In this document: positions 7,906 to 15,947 of the stretch, piece by piece
Layout: the number at the start of each line of letters is the position of its first letter
Position numbering within the stretch: position 1 is the stretch's first letter
Assembly: GCA_964630235.1 (NCBI GenBank)
Contig: CAZVUO010000002.1
Coordinates: 372,001-436,000, forward strand
Origin: JBFLYH01 sp964630235
GTDB taxonomy: Bacteria > Oederibacteriota > JAAXVQ01 > JAUVAV01
Reading direction: 5' to 3'
DNA length: 64,000 bases
Notes under the pieces: model-generated
What the model saw: only the letters and a program-made list of their open reading frames with translations
Databases searched by the model: none
What the model was told of the DNA's origin: nothing
Position numbers and translations under genes: made by a program

Positions 7906-9132
7906 CTACGCGGGGCCTCGCAAGGCCGGCCACAGTCTCTCCAGCGCGCGGCGCCGCCGGCTCCCCGGGGGCAGCAGCCGGTCCCGCAGGCGGTAATAAG
8001 CCTCCGTCCATCTCCAGGCGCGGCTGGAGCGGATCGCGTTCAAGGCCTTGGATCGTTCGCTCCACTCCCGTTCGGCCAGCTCCTGTTCGCGGGCCAAGGC
8101 CTGCCGGCGCGCCTGGTATTCCGTCTCGACCAGCCTCCGCTCATACTCCCTGGTCTCGCGGATCCCGTTCACGAAAAACCGCACCGCCGCGCCGCCGGCC
8201 GCGGAGGCCGGATGGTCCTGGACCGCCTGTCGGTACGCCGCCAGCAGGGCGGCGAGGTTCCGTTCGAGCGAAAACCGTTCCTCGGCCAGGCGCCGGTTGG
8301 TCCGCCCCATGGCCGGCGAATAGGTCTCGATCTCCCGCACCAGGTCCTGAACGCCGTACTGCCGGGCAAAACGCCTCCCGGAAAAATTACAGGTCTGGAT
8401 TTCGTCAATGTTCTCCGGGGTCACCATGCCGTCCCCGCCCAGATAGTCGTAAACCAGCGCGGCGCGGCCGCACGCCATGGCTTCGATGGCGCCCCGGCCC
8501 AGAGAGATCACGATATCAGCCTGGTTGATCAGATGTTCGGGTTCTTCACGCACGCGGCCGGCCTCCCCGATCACCGTCATTTCCAGATCCAGCGCCTTAG
8601 CCGCCTGGGCCGCAATGGTCCGTGATTTCTCACCCATCCGGCCGCTGATGACCAGCAGGTTTTTCGGCTCCGGACGGATATCCGCATAGCTCCTGAAGCG
8701 ACGTGTATCCACGCAATTCCTGAAGATCGTGATCCGTTCCCCGGGCACGCCCAGCCGGAGAAGCGCGTCGCGGACCTCCTCGCTCACCGCCAGATAGCGT
8801 GCGATCCCAAGATCGTCCCGGGGCGGTTGTTCCAAGAACGGGAGCACGCCGTGCGCCTGATAGATCATCGGCGCGCCGGGAAAGGCCTGCCGGACCTCGT
8901 ACGCGACGATGTTGTGCGAAACGTGGATGACCTCATAGGGGCCGGACCGGGCCAGGTCACTCAGGACCCGGACACCGCGTTCACGGGTGCGCTGGGCGAT
9001 CGCGCCGCCGGCATAAGGGGAATACAGGTCCACCGCGTGCCCGGCTTCCTTCAGGCCGAGGGCCAGGGTGCAGGCGAAGGTTTCGGTGCCCGTGAAGCCG
9101 AAATAGTGGTGCGTGCCAAGAAGGATTTTCAA
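7906..9132 (-). CDS. Glycosyltransferase family 4 with C-terminal coiled coil
   Basis: 408 residues. It starts at a TTG (9130-9132) since KILLGTHHYFGFTGTETF is the natural N-terminus of this family and no ATG lies near. Donor-binding half: NLLVISGRMGEKSRTI and ADIVISLGRGAIEAMACGRA, where RGAIEAMACG is the usual Glu-containing motif before the last Rossmann helix. After residue ~310 it adds a charged helical region (EYERRLVETEYQARRQALAR) and a basic tail, common in GT4 proteins of polysaccharide loci. It follows the M23-like lipoprotein by 18 nt, so both may be co-transcribed. Acceptor unknown. Confidence 0.87.
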   Translation of the reverse strand: MKILLGTHHYFGFTGTETFACTLALGLKEAGHAVDLYSPYAGGAIAQRTRERGVRVLSDLARSGPYEVIHVSHNIVAYEVRQAFPGAPMIYQAHGVLPFLEQPPRDDLGIARYLAVSEEVRDALLRLGVPGERITIFRNCVDTRRFRSYADIRPEPKNLLVISGRMGEKSRTIAAQAAKALDLEMTVIGEAGRVREEPEHLINQADIVISLGRGAIEAMACGRAALVYDYLGGDGMVTPENIDEIQTCNFSGRRFARQYGVQDLVREIETYSPAMGRTNRRLAEERFSLERNLAALLAAYRQAVQDHPASAAGGAAVRFFVNGIRETREYERRLVETEYQARRQALAREQELAEREWSERSKALNAIRSSRAWRWTEAYYRLRDRLLPPGSRRRRALERLWPALRGPA

Positions 9133-9150
9133 CGGCCTGTTTCCCGTCCG

Positions 9151-10017
9151 CTAGGGCGCCGCGCAGCCGCAGTTCCCACCCACCGAACCGTAAGCGCAAA
9201 CGCCCGAACACCAATCGCCGTTCGCGGCGCGCTTGGGCCGGCTGTCATACACCAGGCGCGCGGCGCTGTTGGAATATTCATAAGGGCAAAAGAGCGTGGT
9301 GGGAATGCCCAGGTCCGCCGGTTCCCAGGGCGACCCCGGGCCGGCCAGGGGCGGAAGGGCCGTGCCGTCGCTGCGGGCAATGGCCAGGTAGTTGGTGTAA
9401 ATGTAATCCCATGTGTCCGCGGGATGCTTGTAAATGAAGCCGAAGTGCAGGTGCGGGTAAGACCCGGGCTTGACCGTGGCCACGACCAGGTCAGCCAGCT
9501 TTTTGCCCCGTTTGACCTTCCGGCCCTCCTTGACCTTGACCGCCTTGACCTGCTGGCTGAACTCGGCCGGGTCCAGGGTCTGCGGCTCGATGGTATAGAT
9601 CGCGAACCAGTACGGATTCAACTCCAGCAGGACCGTGATCGAAGGGCATCCGGCGCCGGTGGTGCTTTGCACGATCCGCGCGATCCGGCCGTCCGCCACC
9701 GCCACCAGGGCGAACTTCTGGACGCCTGCGGCCGGGTCATAAAGCGGGACGATATCAATGCCGCCGTGGATCTCGTTGTAGCCCGCGGTATCCCAGGGCA
9801 TCAGGCCAAAACAGTAGAAATAGTCCGCCTGATCGGGATTTTCATAAGGAAAATCAATCCCTGGGTCTCCGGGCCCGACGACCGGTTTGACCTGCGCGCT
9901 CAGGGTGTGGGGCTCCACGGGCGACACGTTCTGTCCCGCGGGCGTGCAGCCCGCCTGCGCCAGCCAACCCGCGCCCAGCACTGCCAAGACTAACAGCTTG
10001 TTCCATTCCTTCCGCAT
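9151..10017 (-). CDS. M23-like peptidase lipoprotein
   Basis: 288 residues from ATG 10017, which has GGAGG 8 nt upstream. Lipobox WLAQAGC (Cys24). The LytM/M23 signature is spread out: EIHGGIDIV (H-x3-D) near residue 80 and YPHLHFGF near residue 185, with a KGRKVKRGKKLADL stretch between them typical of the domain. The C-terminus is Cys-rich (DWCSGVCAYG, GGNCGCAAP). Likely a periplasmic peptidoglycan hydrolase or a regulator of one; the insertion between the motifs is longer than in ordinary M23 enzymes. It is a second M23 lipoprotein within 3 kb. Confidence 0.75.
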   Translation of the reverse strand: MRKEWNKLLVLAVLGAGWLAQAGCTPAGQNVSPVEPHTLSAQVKPVVGPGDPGIDFPYENPDQADYFYCFGLMPWDTAGYNEIHGGIDIVPLYDPAAGVQKFALVAVADGRIARIVQSTTGAGCPSITVLLELNPYWFAIYTIEPQTLDPAEFSQQVKAVKVKEGRKVKRGKKLADLVVATVKPGSYPHLHFGFIYKHPADTWDYIYTNYLAIARSDGTALPPLAGPGSPWEPADLGIPTTLFCPYEYSNSAARLVYDSRPKRAANGDWCSGVCAYGSVGGNCGCAAP

Positions 10018-10064
10018 GGTACACCTCCGGTATAGATTTGAACGGGTCAATCTCCTCCACCGCC

Positions 10065-10197
10065 ATGGAGGCCCCCGGGCGACTGAAAGAAGTCCCTTTA
10101 GGGGCAAAGCCCGGGGTACCAACTTCAACCCTCGCTATCCCCTCGTGGCGACATCCCCGGAGCAAGCATTCCGCATTCACCCCCACGCGGAGGGGAT
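10065..10197 (+). repeat. Dispersed palindromic element A, copy 1
   Basis: ATGGAGGCCCCCGGGC at the left pairs with AAGCCCGGGGTACC, followed by GGCGACATCCCCGGAGCAA, ATTCCGCATTCACCCCC and GCGGAGGGGAT. The same order of blocks occurs at 21573-21697, 35815-35950 (reverse), 44668-44792 and, diverged, at 48178-48300. It fills the gap between the M23 lipoprotein and the OmpA gene. Confidence 0.75.
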
Positions 10198-10227
10198 GGC
10201 AGGCGGCAAGAAGAACAGGCCCTGTGC

Positions 10228-11151
10228 TTAGGGTCTGGCCACCAGCTCCACGCGGCGGTTCTTGGCCCGGCCTTCCTCGGTGGCGTTGGTCGCCACTGGC
10301 GCGTACGGCCCCGCGCCGTAAGGGACCAGGCGCTTGGCGTCCAGCCCATGGTCCGTGATCAGCGTTTGGACCACCGCCGCGGCGCGGGCACTCGACAGCG
10401 CCGCGTTCGTCTCCGCCGAGCCGATGTAATCCGTGTGCCCCACCACCCAGACCTTGACGCCCGCCTCGGCCTTGAGCAGTTTGGCGATTTCCTGCAGGGC
10501 CGGCCCGGATTCCGGCTTGATATCGGCCTTATTGAAGTCGAAGAAAATGCCCGGCACCTCGACATGGCCGTACTCCAGCAGGCCCCGCCGCAGGGCCTCG
10601 GCGCTCGCCACGACGTCCTGCTTCATGGCCTCGCGCTCCACGATGGTCAGGTAGTAGGTCGCGCCGTTCGCGGCCTTGACCTCGGTCCAGGTCTCGCGGC
10701 CGTCCTTGACCAGCCGGAGCGTGACCCACTTGTACCCGCCGCCCGGCCCCGTGGCCTCGAAGAGCGTCTCCATGCCGACCTTGGCGCCCGCGTTCTGGTA
10801 ATTGCGGATAATCTGCAGGGGGCTGGGCGGCGCGCCGGCCGTGGCGTCGAAGGAGTATTCATACTTCACCACATGCCCCTCGACCCTTTGCCGGGAAGGC
10901 TTGCCGTTCTGGGATACGGAAAAATCATGCCCGTCAAAGGGGCTTTCCTTGAACGAGGTCGCCGTGGGCAGATGGTAGTTCGGCAAACGGGTGAACAGGG
11001 TCGGGTCCTGGTGGCCCTTGAAATCGCTCATGGGTTTCGTGGCCGCCAGGGCCGCGGTTGGCAGGCAGCAGGCCAGCAGCAGGATGGCCGTCGAGCAGAG
11101 TATCTTCATAAAACCCGGGCTTGCGGGGATACGGTTGGTTCCGCTTCTCAT
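10228..11151 (-). CDS. OmpA-family protein
   Basis: 307 residues. ATG 11151 is preferred over the internal ATG at 11109 because only the former has an RBS (AAGGAG, 6 nt upstream). A signal sequence (MKILCSTAILLLACCLPTAA) follows a short basic lead. The middle is beta-rich and unrecognised. The last ~110 residues are an OmpA/MotB peptidoglycan-binding domain: GIFFDFNKADIKPES, VWVVGHTDYIGSAETNAALS, SSARAAAVVQTL and KNRRVEL, with the usual Asp and Arg contacts for diaminopimelate. It probably tethers the outer membrane to the cell wall. Confidence 0.88.
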   Translation of the reverse strand: MRSGTNRIPASPGFMKILCSTAILLLACCLPTAALAATKPMSDFKGHQDPTLFTRLPNYHLPTATSFKESPFDGHDFSVSQNGKPSRQRVEGHVVKYEYSFDATAGAPPSPLQIIRNYQNAGAKVGMETLFEATGPGGGYKWVTLRLVKDGRETWTEVKAANGATYYLTIVEREAMKQDVVASAEALRRGLLEYGHVEVPGIFFDFNKADIKPESGPALQEIAKLLKAEAGVKVWVVGHTDYIGSAETNAALSSARAAAVVQTLITDHGLDAKRLVPYGAGPYAPVATNATEEGRAKNRRVELVARP

Positions 11152-11206
11152 GTCGCGCTCCTTGGATGTGAATGGGTCTTGCCGTTCTCTCGCGTTCAGT
11201 CTGACA

Positions 11207-12724
11207 CTAGCGTACCACGGCCACCTTGAGCTCCTGCTTCGCCTGCCCGTCCACGAACACGCGCACCAGATACACGCCAGGCGCCGTGTCCCCGAGCGTC
11301 CAGGTCAGGACCCAGCCGTTCCCCGCTCCCACCTGGTCCTCCAGGCTGACGACCTGCTCGCCGGCCAGGTTGTAGATGCGGAGGCTGGCCGAGGCCGGCG
11401 CGGCCAGGTTGAAGCGGAAGCGCATCTGGCCGCTGGCCGGGTTGGGATAGGCCTGGACCGTCGCGACCCCTGGCGTCGCTCCGTCGGGCGTGAGACTGCC
11501 GCCGGAGGGCGTGGGGGTCGGGGTGGGCGGGAGCGGCACCTGGTCGGTCTTCACGTGGAGGCATTGGGCTGAGCCGCTGCTTTCCGACCAAGCCACATAG
11601 ACCGAACTGCCGCTGATGGCGATGGCGCCCCCGTTCACGTATTCGCCGGTGGCCAGGTTCAGTTCAGCGCCGAACTGGCTCCAAGAGCCCGTGGCATAAC
11701 GCTTGACCATCAGGCGGTGGTCCTGGGTCATGCCCATCATATCGTAGTTGTAGTCCTCGATGAAAGCGGCGTAGGGCGTGCCGCCCGCAAAGGCCAGCCT
11801 GGGCGCGTAGGCTGGATGCGCGGCGTCGTTGTTGAGGATCCCGCCCACGTCCTGCCAGCCCGTGCCGTTGAACCTTCGCACGCGGGCCAGGAAAATATCA
11901 CCCATAACCACAAAACTCGTGTCATTGTCCTCGGCGAACGCCGCATACAGGTTGTTGTTGTCAACTGCCAGCCAGGAATTGTAGCTGTAATGCCCGGCCG
12001 TGTTCACGCTGTTGCCCACGGCCTCCCAGGACGTGCCGTTCAGCGCTTTGGCCCGGATATCGTAGCTCGAGGCCGTGGATTCGCCCCACGCGACCACCGG
12101 CCGTCCGTTCCAGATGACCAGGCTGGGATTGGTGGCCTGGCGGTTCGCGTCAATGTTCAGGTAGGTGCCGTCCTGCACCCAGGCGCTGCCGTTGAAGTGC
12201 TTGACATAGACCCGCTGCGCGCTGCCGAACTGCTCGCTCCAGGCCACGTACGGCGTACCGCTCGGGGAAAAGGCCAGGCTGGGGCTGTTCGCGTATTCGG
12301 CAAAATTGATGTTCAGTATGTTGCCCACGATGGTCCAAGAGGCGCCGTTCCAGCGTTTGACGTAAACGCGCTGGGCCGTGTCCGGCGAATAGGCCTCGGA
12401 ATAGGCCACGTAGGGGGTGTTATTGTAAAAGGCTATTTGGCCGGCATAGGCGTGTTCGCCTGTTTCGGTATTCAGGCTCCCGCCCAGGAACTGCCAGCTC
12501 GTGCCGTTCCAGAAGCTGGCGTAGAGCTGGTCCCTGACCGCCGTGCTTTCGACCCAGGTGACGTAGGGCGTGCCGTTGTGAACAGCCATGTGGGGGAATC
12601 TCGCCGAACGCGCGGCATCCGCGTTCAGCGTGTTGCCCACCACGGTCCACTCCGCGGAAGCGGCCGCAGGCAGCAGGGACAAGCACAGCGTGAACAGCAG
12701 GCAAGACCTGGAAGGATAGCGCAT
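11207..12724 (-). CDS. Secreted WxxxGGxLN-repeat protein with C-terminal sorting-type domain
   Basis: 505 residues with a signal peptide (SCLLFTLCLSLLPAAASA). Residues ~23-390 contain about seven repeats of ~50-55 residues built on VYVKRWNGASW-x3-G-x2-LN, then A-x2-P-x-LAF and GTPYVAWSE. The same unit recurs in the proteins at 53585 and 57301. A short PTPTPTPSGG linker leads to a FlgD-Ig/type-IX-like C-terminal domain (YPNPASGQMRFRFNL...; GVYLVRVFVDGQ; LKVAVVR at the stop). ATG 12724 has AGGAGG. It is likely a surface or released beta-propeller; binding target unknown. Confidence 0.82.
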   Translation of the reverse strand: MRYPSRSCLLFTLCLSLLPAAASAEWTVVGNTLNADAARSARFPHMAVHNGTPYVTWVESTAVRDQLYASFWNGTSWQFLGGSLNTETGEHAYAGQIAFYNNTPYVAYSEAYSPDTAQRVYVKRWNGASWTIVGNILNINFAEYANSPSLAFSPSGTPYVAWSEQFGSAQRVYVKHFNGSAWVQDGTYLNIDANRQATNPSLVIWNGRPVVAWGESTASSYDIRAKALNGTSWEAVGNSVNTAGHYSYNSWLAVDNNNLYAAFAEDNDTSFVVMGDIFLARVRRFNGTGWQDVGGILNNDAAHPAYAPRLAFAGGTPYAAFIEDYNYDMMGMTQDHRLMVKRYATGSWSQFGAELNLATGEYVNGGAIAISGSSVYVAWSESSGSAQCLHVKTDQVPLPPTPTPTPSGGSLTPDGATPGVATVQAYPNPASGQMRFRFNLAAPASASLRIYNLAGEQVVSLEDQVGAGNGWVLTWTLGDTAPGVYLVRVFVDGQAKQELKVAVVR

Positions 12725-12739
12725 ACCAGCCTCCTGGCG

Positions 12740-13099
12740 TTATTTCGGTCCCCAGACCAGCGCCATTGCGCAAACAGCCGCGGCCAGGGTGGCGATCTGG
12801 TGCGTCAGCAGGAAAATACCGGGCAGGGACTTGCCCGAGCTCAAGAACGCGCCGCTCGCGAACAGGAGCGCGAGCAGGAGCCCGGCCAGGATCAGGAGCA
12901 GCAGCGGCAAGATCCCGAGCGCCGCGGTTTTGCGCCAGGCCAGAACGGCCAGCACCGAGATCACGACCGTAACCAGCGCGACCAGCTTGTGGAGAGTAAT
13001 CAGCAGGGGGTTCAGAGGTTTGCCCGCGTGGGAGAGCCAGACACCGGAGGCGATGGTGCTCAGGAACAGGGCCAGCGCAACCGCGATCTTAACCGCCAT
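12740..13099 (-). CDS. Four-helix membrane protein
   Basis: 119 residues with four predicted membrane helices (VKIAVALALFLSTIASGVWL; LITLHKLVALVTVVISVLAV; LGILPLLLLILAGLLLALLF; FLLTHQIATLAAAVCAMALV). Conserved-looking His residues sit in helices 2 and 4 (THQIA, TLHKL), which could ligate haem as in small cytochrome-like membrane proteins, but this is only a suggestion. GGGGGAAA upstream of ATG 13099. It ends 15 nt before the secreted repeat protein gene. Confidence 0.68.
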   Translation of the reverse strand: MAVKIAVALALFLSTIASGVWLSHAGKPLNPLLITLHKLVALVTVVISVLAVLAWRKTAALGILPLLLLILAGLLLALLFASGAFLSSGKSLPGIFLLTHQIATLAAAVCAMALVWGPK

Positions 13100-13163
13100 T
13101 CGATTTCCCCCGGTCCGCTTGAATCACCATATTTTGGGTGTTCCGGGGTGAACTGTCAAGCGG

Positions 13164-13580
13164 CTATCCATGACCGCGGCTTTTCACATAGTCCAGCATC
13201 AGCCGCAGGTTCTTGCGGTTGGCCTTCCAGACGAAGTCGAACAGGTCCCCGGCCACGGGCACCGCGCCCACGAGCAGGTCCAGTCCCAGGTTCCCCAGCA
13301 TGCGCAGGATCAGGCCCATGGGCAGGCGGTGGCGCACGGCCGCGGCCAGCACCACCCCGGAGACAAGGAACATCACCGTATCGCCCACTCCCGGGATCAG
13401 CCCGACCAGCCCGTCCAGGCCGATCCGCCAGGATGTGCCGGGGATGCGGATCCAGTCGTCCAGCCAGCGGGAGAGCCGGGAGAGGTGTTCGAGCGAGGGA
13501 AAGCGCGCGAGCTCCCGGTAGATCGCGGGCAGGATCGGTTCGGCGGGACTGGATGTCGGTTGCAGGCCGCGTTCGGGCAT
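13164..13580 (-). CDS. DUF4112 membrane protein
   Basis: 138 residues. LDDWIRIPGTSWRIGLDGLV, GLIPGVGDTVMFLVSG and NLGLDLLVGAVPVAGDLFDF are the DUF4112 signature, with two paired amphipathic/hydrophobic segments and PGVGD and PVAGD repeats; it ends with the usual WKANRKNLRLM. Function of the family is unknown; members are small inner-membrane proteins. No convincing RBS is seen before ATG 13580. It stands alone between two operons. Confidence 0.85.
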   Translation of the reverse strand: MPERGLQPTSSPAEPILPAIYRELARFPSLEHLSRLSRWLDDWIRIPGTSWRIGLDGLVGLIPGVGDTVMFLVSGVVLAAAVRHRLPMGLILRMLGNLGLDLLVGAVPVAGDLFDFVWKANRKNLRLMLDYVKSRGHG

Positions 13581-13640
13581 AGCGGTACTATTATAGCCTA
13601 CTCGAACCCGGAAAAGACACCCAAAGGAGCGCGGGGCGCT

Positions 13641-14054
13641 CTACTCACAGCGCACGCGGACCGTCTCCGGGCCGTCAATATCCACGGTCATGTCCTGCAT
13701 GGCGTCAATGATCTCCTGCAGGTTCTCGGGCTTCAGGCTGTCCACGTCGAACTTCATGCCGTGCTCGCTCAGGGCCTGGTTGATCTTGTCCTTGGCCACC
13801 ACGGGGATCAGGGAGGCCAGCTTCACGCCGGCCCGGAGCATCTGGAACGGCACCCGCACGTTCACGTTGACCGGCCGGCCCTGCTCGTCCTTGCTGTTCT
13901 GCACCGTGACCACCAGGTACTTGGGGCTGGGCTTCCCTGCCCCGGCCTGCCGCGCGTCGCCCTGGCCCACGGCGGCCAGCAGGCGTTCGGCCTCGGCCAC
14001 GTTCACTTTTCCGCTCGCCAGCATTTCCAGGATCTTCTTCGTTTCTTCCGACAT
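13641..14054 (-). CDS. SHOCT-like/YvlB-type N-terminal domain protein
   Basis: 137 residues. The N-terminus (KKILEMLASGKVNVAEAERL) is the short helical SHOCT-like motif found in YvlB/LiaX-type and DUF2089-linked proteins. After a linker, two similar beta-alpha segments of ~45 residues end in VDIDGPETVRVRCE. Good RBS (GGAGG) before ATG 14054. It is the last gene of a three-gene operon with the DUF2089 regulator and a small membrane protein, an arrangement typical of envelope-stress modules; the role is inferred from that context only. Confidence 0.72.
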   Translation of the reverse strand: MSEETKKILEMLASGKVNVAEAERLLAAVGQGDARQAGAGKPSPKYLVVTVQNSKDEQGRPVNVNVRVPFQMLRAGVKLASLIPVVAKDKINQALSEHGMKFDVDSLKPENLQEIIDAMQDMTVDIDGPETVRVRCE

Positions 14055-14067
14055 GAAATACCTCCGG

Positions 14068-14337
14068 CTAAATGAATTTGATGGATATGCGCTGCGGTCC
14101 GTCCAGCACGTCCACGATCATGCCGCGCATGGCGCAAAATATCTCATAGCACACCAACGGGATGGCCAGGATGGCCCGGCCTGCGGGGAACCAGACCAGG
14201 AACACGCTGGCCAACAGCCATAAGGGCAGGATCAGCAGGGCCGCGAGCAGGAGCAGGGGCCACAGCAGGAAGAACGGCAGCCACCAGCCCCAGCGGCCAG
14301 GATGGAAGTTCAGGTACAGGAATGCCGGGGGGATCAT
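14068..14337 (-). CDS. Small membrane protein of DUF2089 operon
   Basis: 89 residues. Two long hydrophobic helices (WWLPFFLLWPLLLLAALLIL and LWLLASVFLVWFPAGRAILA) and a short amphipathic C-terminus. The ATG overlaps the stop of the upstream DUF2089 gene (ATGA, 14334-14337), so translation is coupled. The next gene begins 13 nt downstream. Family not recognised. Its place between a DNA-binding regulator and a SHOCT-like protein suggests a membrane sensor or effector (inference). Confidence 0.72.
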   Translation of the reverse strand: MIPPAFLYLNFHPGRWGWWLPFFLLWPLLLLAALLILPLWLLASVFLVWFPAGRAILAIPLVCYEIFCAMRGMIVDVLDGPQRISIKFI

Positions 14338-14696
14338 GACCTGAGTCTTTCCACGGCCTCGTCCACCGTGATCTCGCCCTTCTCCAGCTGGGCCAGCACG
14401 TCGGCGCGGTCAGGCTGGGCGTTCACGTTTACGAAGTCGAACTGCTGGCCCAGGCGGTTGAGGCGGTTCTTGATGGTCGGGTAGCTGACCCCGAACAGCT
14501 GCTCCATCTGCTTGATGGAGCCGTGGGTCTTGACGAACGTGGCCACGAAGATCTGGTCTTCCATATTGAGCTTGGCCAGGGGCGGCAGTTCGAAGCTGCC
14601 TTCGATGGCGATCCCCTTCTTGACCAGACGCACCCGCTCCACCAGGATCTCCCCCTGCTGGGTCATGGCAGTTAGGTCTTGCCAGGTTTGAGCCAT
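14334..14696 (-). CDS. DUF2089 family helix-turn-helix regulator
   Basis: 120 residues. The DUF2089 core is clear: ELPPLAKLNMEDQIFVATFV, KTHGSIKQMEQLFGVSYPTI (helix-turn-helix) and KNRLNRLGQQFDF, with a C-terminal LEKGEITVDEAVERL motif like the SHOCT-like helix of the operon's third gene. The usual N-terminal zinc ribbon is absent; a beta segment replaces it. It likely binds DNA and controls its own operon: a promoter with a palindrome over the -10 lies 28-58 nt upstream. Confidence 0.85.
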   Translation of the reverse strand: MAQTWQDLTAMTQQGEILVERVRLVKKGIAIEGSFELPPLAKLNMEDQIFVATFVKTHGSIKQMEQLFGVSYPTIKNRLNRLGQQFDFVNVNAQPDRADVLAQLEKGEITVDEAVERLRS

Positions 14697-14723
14697 TTCC
14701 GCCTCCGAATTGATTAAGTTAAT

Positions 14724-14754
14724 TAAACTATAACATAATAGTTTATTTTGTCAA
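14724..14754 (-). promoter_or_regulatory. Sigma70-type promoter and overlapping palindromic operator
   Basis: Read on the minus strand: TTGACA (14754-14749), 16 bp, TATAGT (14732-14727), then 30 bp to the DUF2089 ATG with CGGAGGCGG as RBS. An inverted repeat with 8-bp arms and a 6-bp spacer (TAAACTAT-N6-ATAGTTTA, 14724-14745) covers the -10 box, the right position for a repressor site. The surrounding ~130 bp are extremely AT-rich in a GC-rich genome. The spacing and matches are direct observations; autoregulation by the DUF2089 protein is inference. Confidence 0.65.
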
Positions 14755-14828
14755 TATATATTTTAATTTAATTTATTTTATAATCACAAATTATTAATTT
14801 TATTAATTTTAAATAAAGCGCCATTTTT

Positions 14829-14857
14829 TTGCCAATATTTCAACGTTCTCTTTATCA
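14829..14857 (+). promoter_or_regulatory. Possible promoter of the cyclic-nucleotide-binding gene
   Basis: TTGCCA, 17 bp, TTATCA, ending 71 nt before ATG 14929. The match is modest and the AT-rich surroundings raise the chance of a false hit. Confidence 0.3.
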
Positions 14858-14928
14858 TGGGTCCCATCACTACCGATAATTTAAATAGCGAAAATTAACG
14901 CGTCACCCCTGGTTCAAGGAGCATTGCC

Positions 14929-15396
14929 ATGCCCCTCATGGTCCAGATCCTCAAGAACACTGAGCTGTTCTCTTCCTTTTCGGAAGAGGAGCTTTCTCTA
15001 CTGCTGGAATTTTGCGAGGAGCAGCGCGTGGCCAAAGGGACCATCATTTTTACCGAAGCGCAAAAGGACGATGGCGCGGTGTATTTCGTTCAGGAAGGGA
15101 TCATTAATATCATCAAGGGCTCGGGCGCGGACAGGTTGATGCTGGCCATGTTCGGGTTGGGGAATATTTTCGGCGAGATGGCTTTCCTGGATTCGGGGCC
15201 GCGCTCAGCCAGCGCCCTGGCAGACGAGGATTGCATCCTATACAAACTGACGCCCGAGAAGTTCTTCGAATACGGGGCCAAAGCGCCCAAGGCCGCCATG
15301 AAGATGTTCAAGGTGTTCATTTCGAAGCTGGTCAAGCGCCTGCGCGATACCGACGAGGCCCTGGTGAAGAAGAACCAGAAGATCATGCTCTCGTGA
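14929..15396 (+). CDS. Stand-alone cyclic-nucleotide-binding domain protein
   Basis: 155 residues, almost only a CRP-type cNMP-binding domain: LKNTELFSSFSEEELSLLLE, GTIIFTEAQKDDGAVYFVQE, and the phosphate-binding cassette FGEMAFLDSGPRSASALA, which keeps the G-E-M...R-x-A signature needed to bind cAMP or cGMP. It ends in a helix (VFISKLVKRLRDTDEALVKK) with no helix-turn-helix, so it is not a transcription factor by itself. RBS AAGGAG 9 nt upstream. Transcribed divergently from the DUF2089 operon across the AT-rich spacer. It may act through a partner protein; none is adjacent. Confidence 0.86.
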   Translation: MPLMVQILKNTELFSSFSEEELSLLLEFCEEQRVAKGTIIFTEAQKDDGAVYFVQEGIINIIKGSGADRLMLAMFGLGNIFGEMAFLDSGPRSASALADEDCILYKLTPEKFFEYGAKAPKAAMKMFKVFISKLVKRLRDTDEALVKKNQKIMLS

Positions 15397-15434
15397 TGAG
15401 CCCCGGTTGGGCTGACCGCCGCCCTGGTTCCCTT

Positions 15435-15930
15435 CTAGTTTTCCCCGCTTCCCTTTTTTCTTTCCTGTGTGCGCACTTGAAATAGCCTTTCCGTGAACCC
15501 ACCCTGCTTAATAAACCGTTCTTCCAAAGTACGCAATTGCTTACCCAGCAGATAGCTCGCTTGGTTGATCAGGCAGATCAGGGTATTGGCCGTCTGCTCC
15601 GCGGTTTTTATTCTTATGCCGTACGTGTCCGACTTGTCCGACTGGTCTGACCGGTCCGACAAATACTTTTGCCGTATTGCCAGCGCCTCGGCCGAGCCCT
15701 TGTCCCATTGCCGCAGGCCGCGCTGGCGCAGGAAATCCTCGTAATCTAATAAAAGCTCTTCCAGACTGGCGCGCGCAACGCCAGTTAGTTTGAGCTCGGT
15801 CTTGCGCGAGGTGGCCGAGGCCATGCTCCCTTCTGCGATGTTCTGCACCCCGCTGCGTGCTGCCTGGACCATTTGATCCACAGTTCTGGAGCGTCGTTCC
15901 AGGAACCGGCTGCAAAATATAATCGTGGCG
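15435..15930 (-). pseudogene. 5'-truncated copy of the four-helix-bundle gene
   Basis: The frame matches the intact gene at 17964-18545, but homology stops near 15930, where the first ~30 codons should begin; an in-frame TAG lies just upstream. 15544-15872 is identical base for base (by eye) to 18076-18404. The surviving codons run from ATIIFCSRF through the conserved AEGSMASATSRKTELKLTG and GGFTERL to a stop; a restart at ATG 15881 could make 148 residues lacking helix 1. It abuts the 3' end of the next gene (15948). The perfect identity, including third positions, means a recent duplication or gene conversion. Confidence 0.75.
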
Positions 15931-15947
15931 GCTGGAACCGCCCCGCG

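Noticed and set aside
15397..15434. Terminator after the cyclic-nucleotide-binding gene (AGCCC-CGGTT-GGGCT)
   Set aside because: A 5-bp stem without a T-run; too weak to support.
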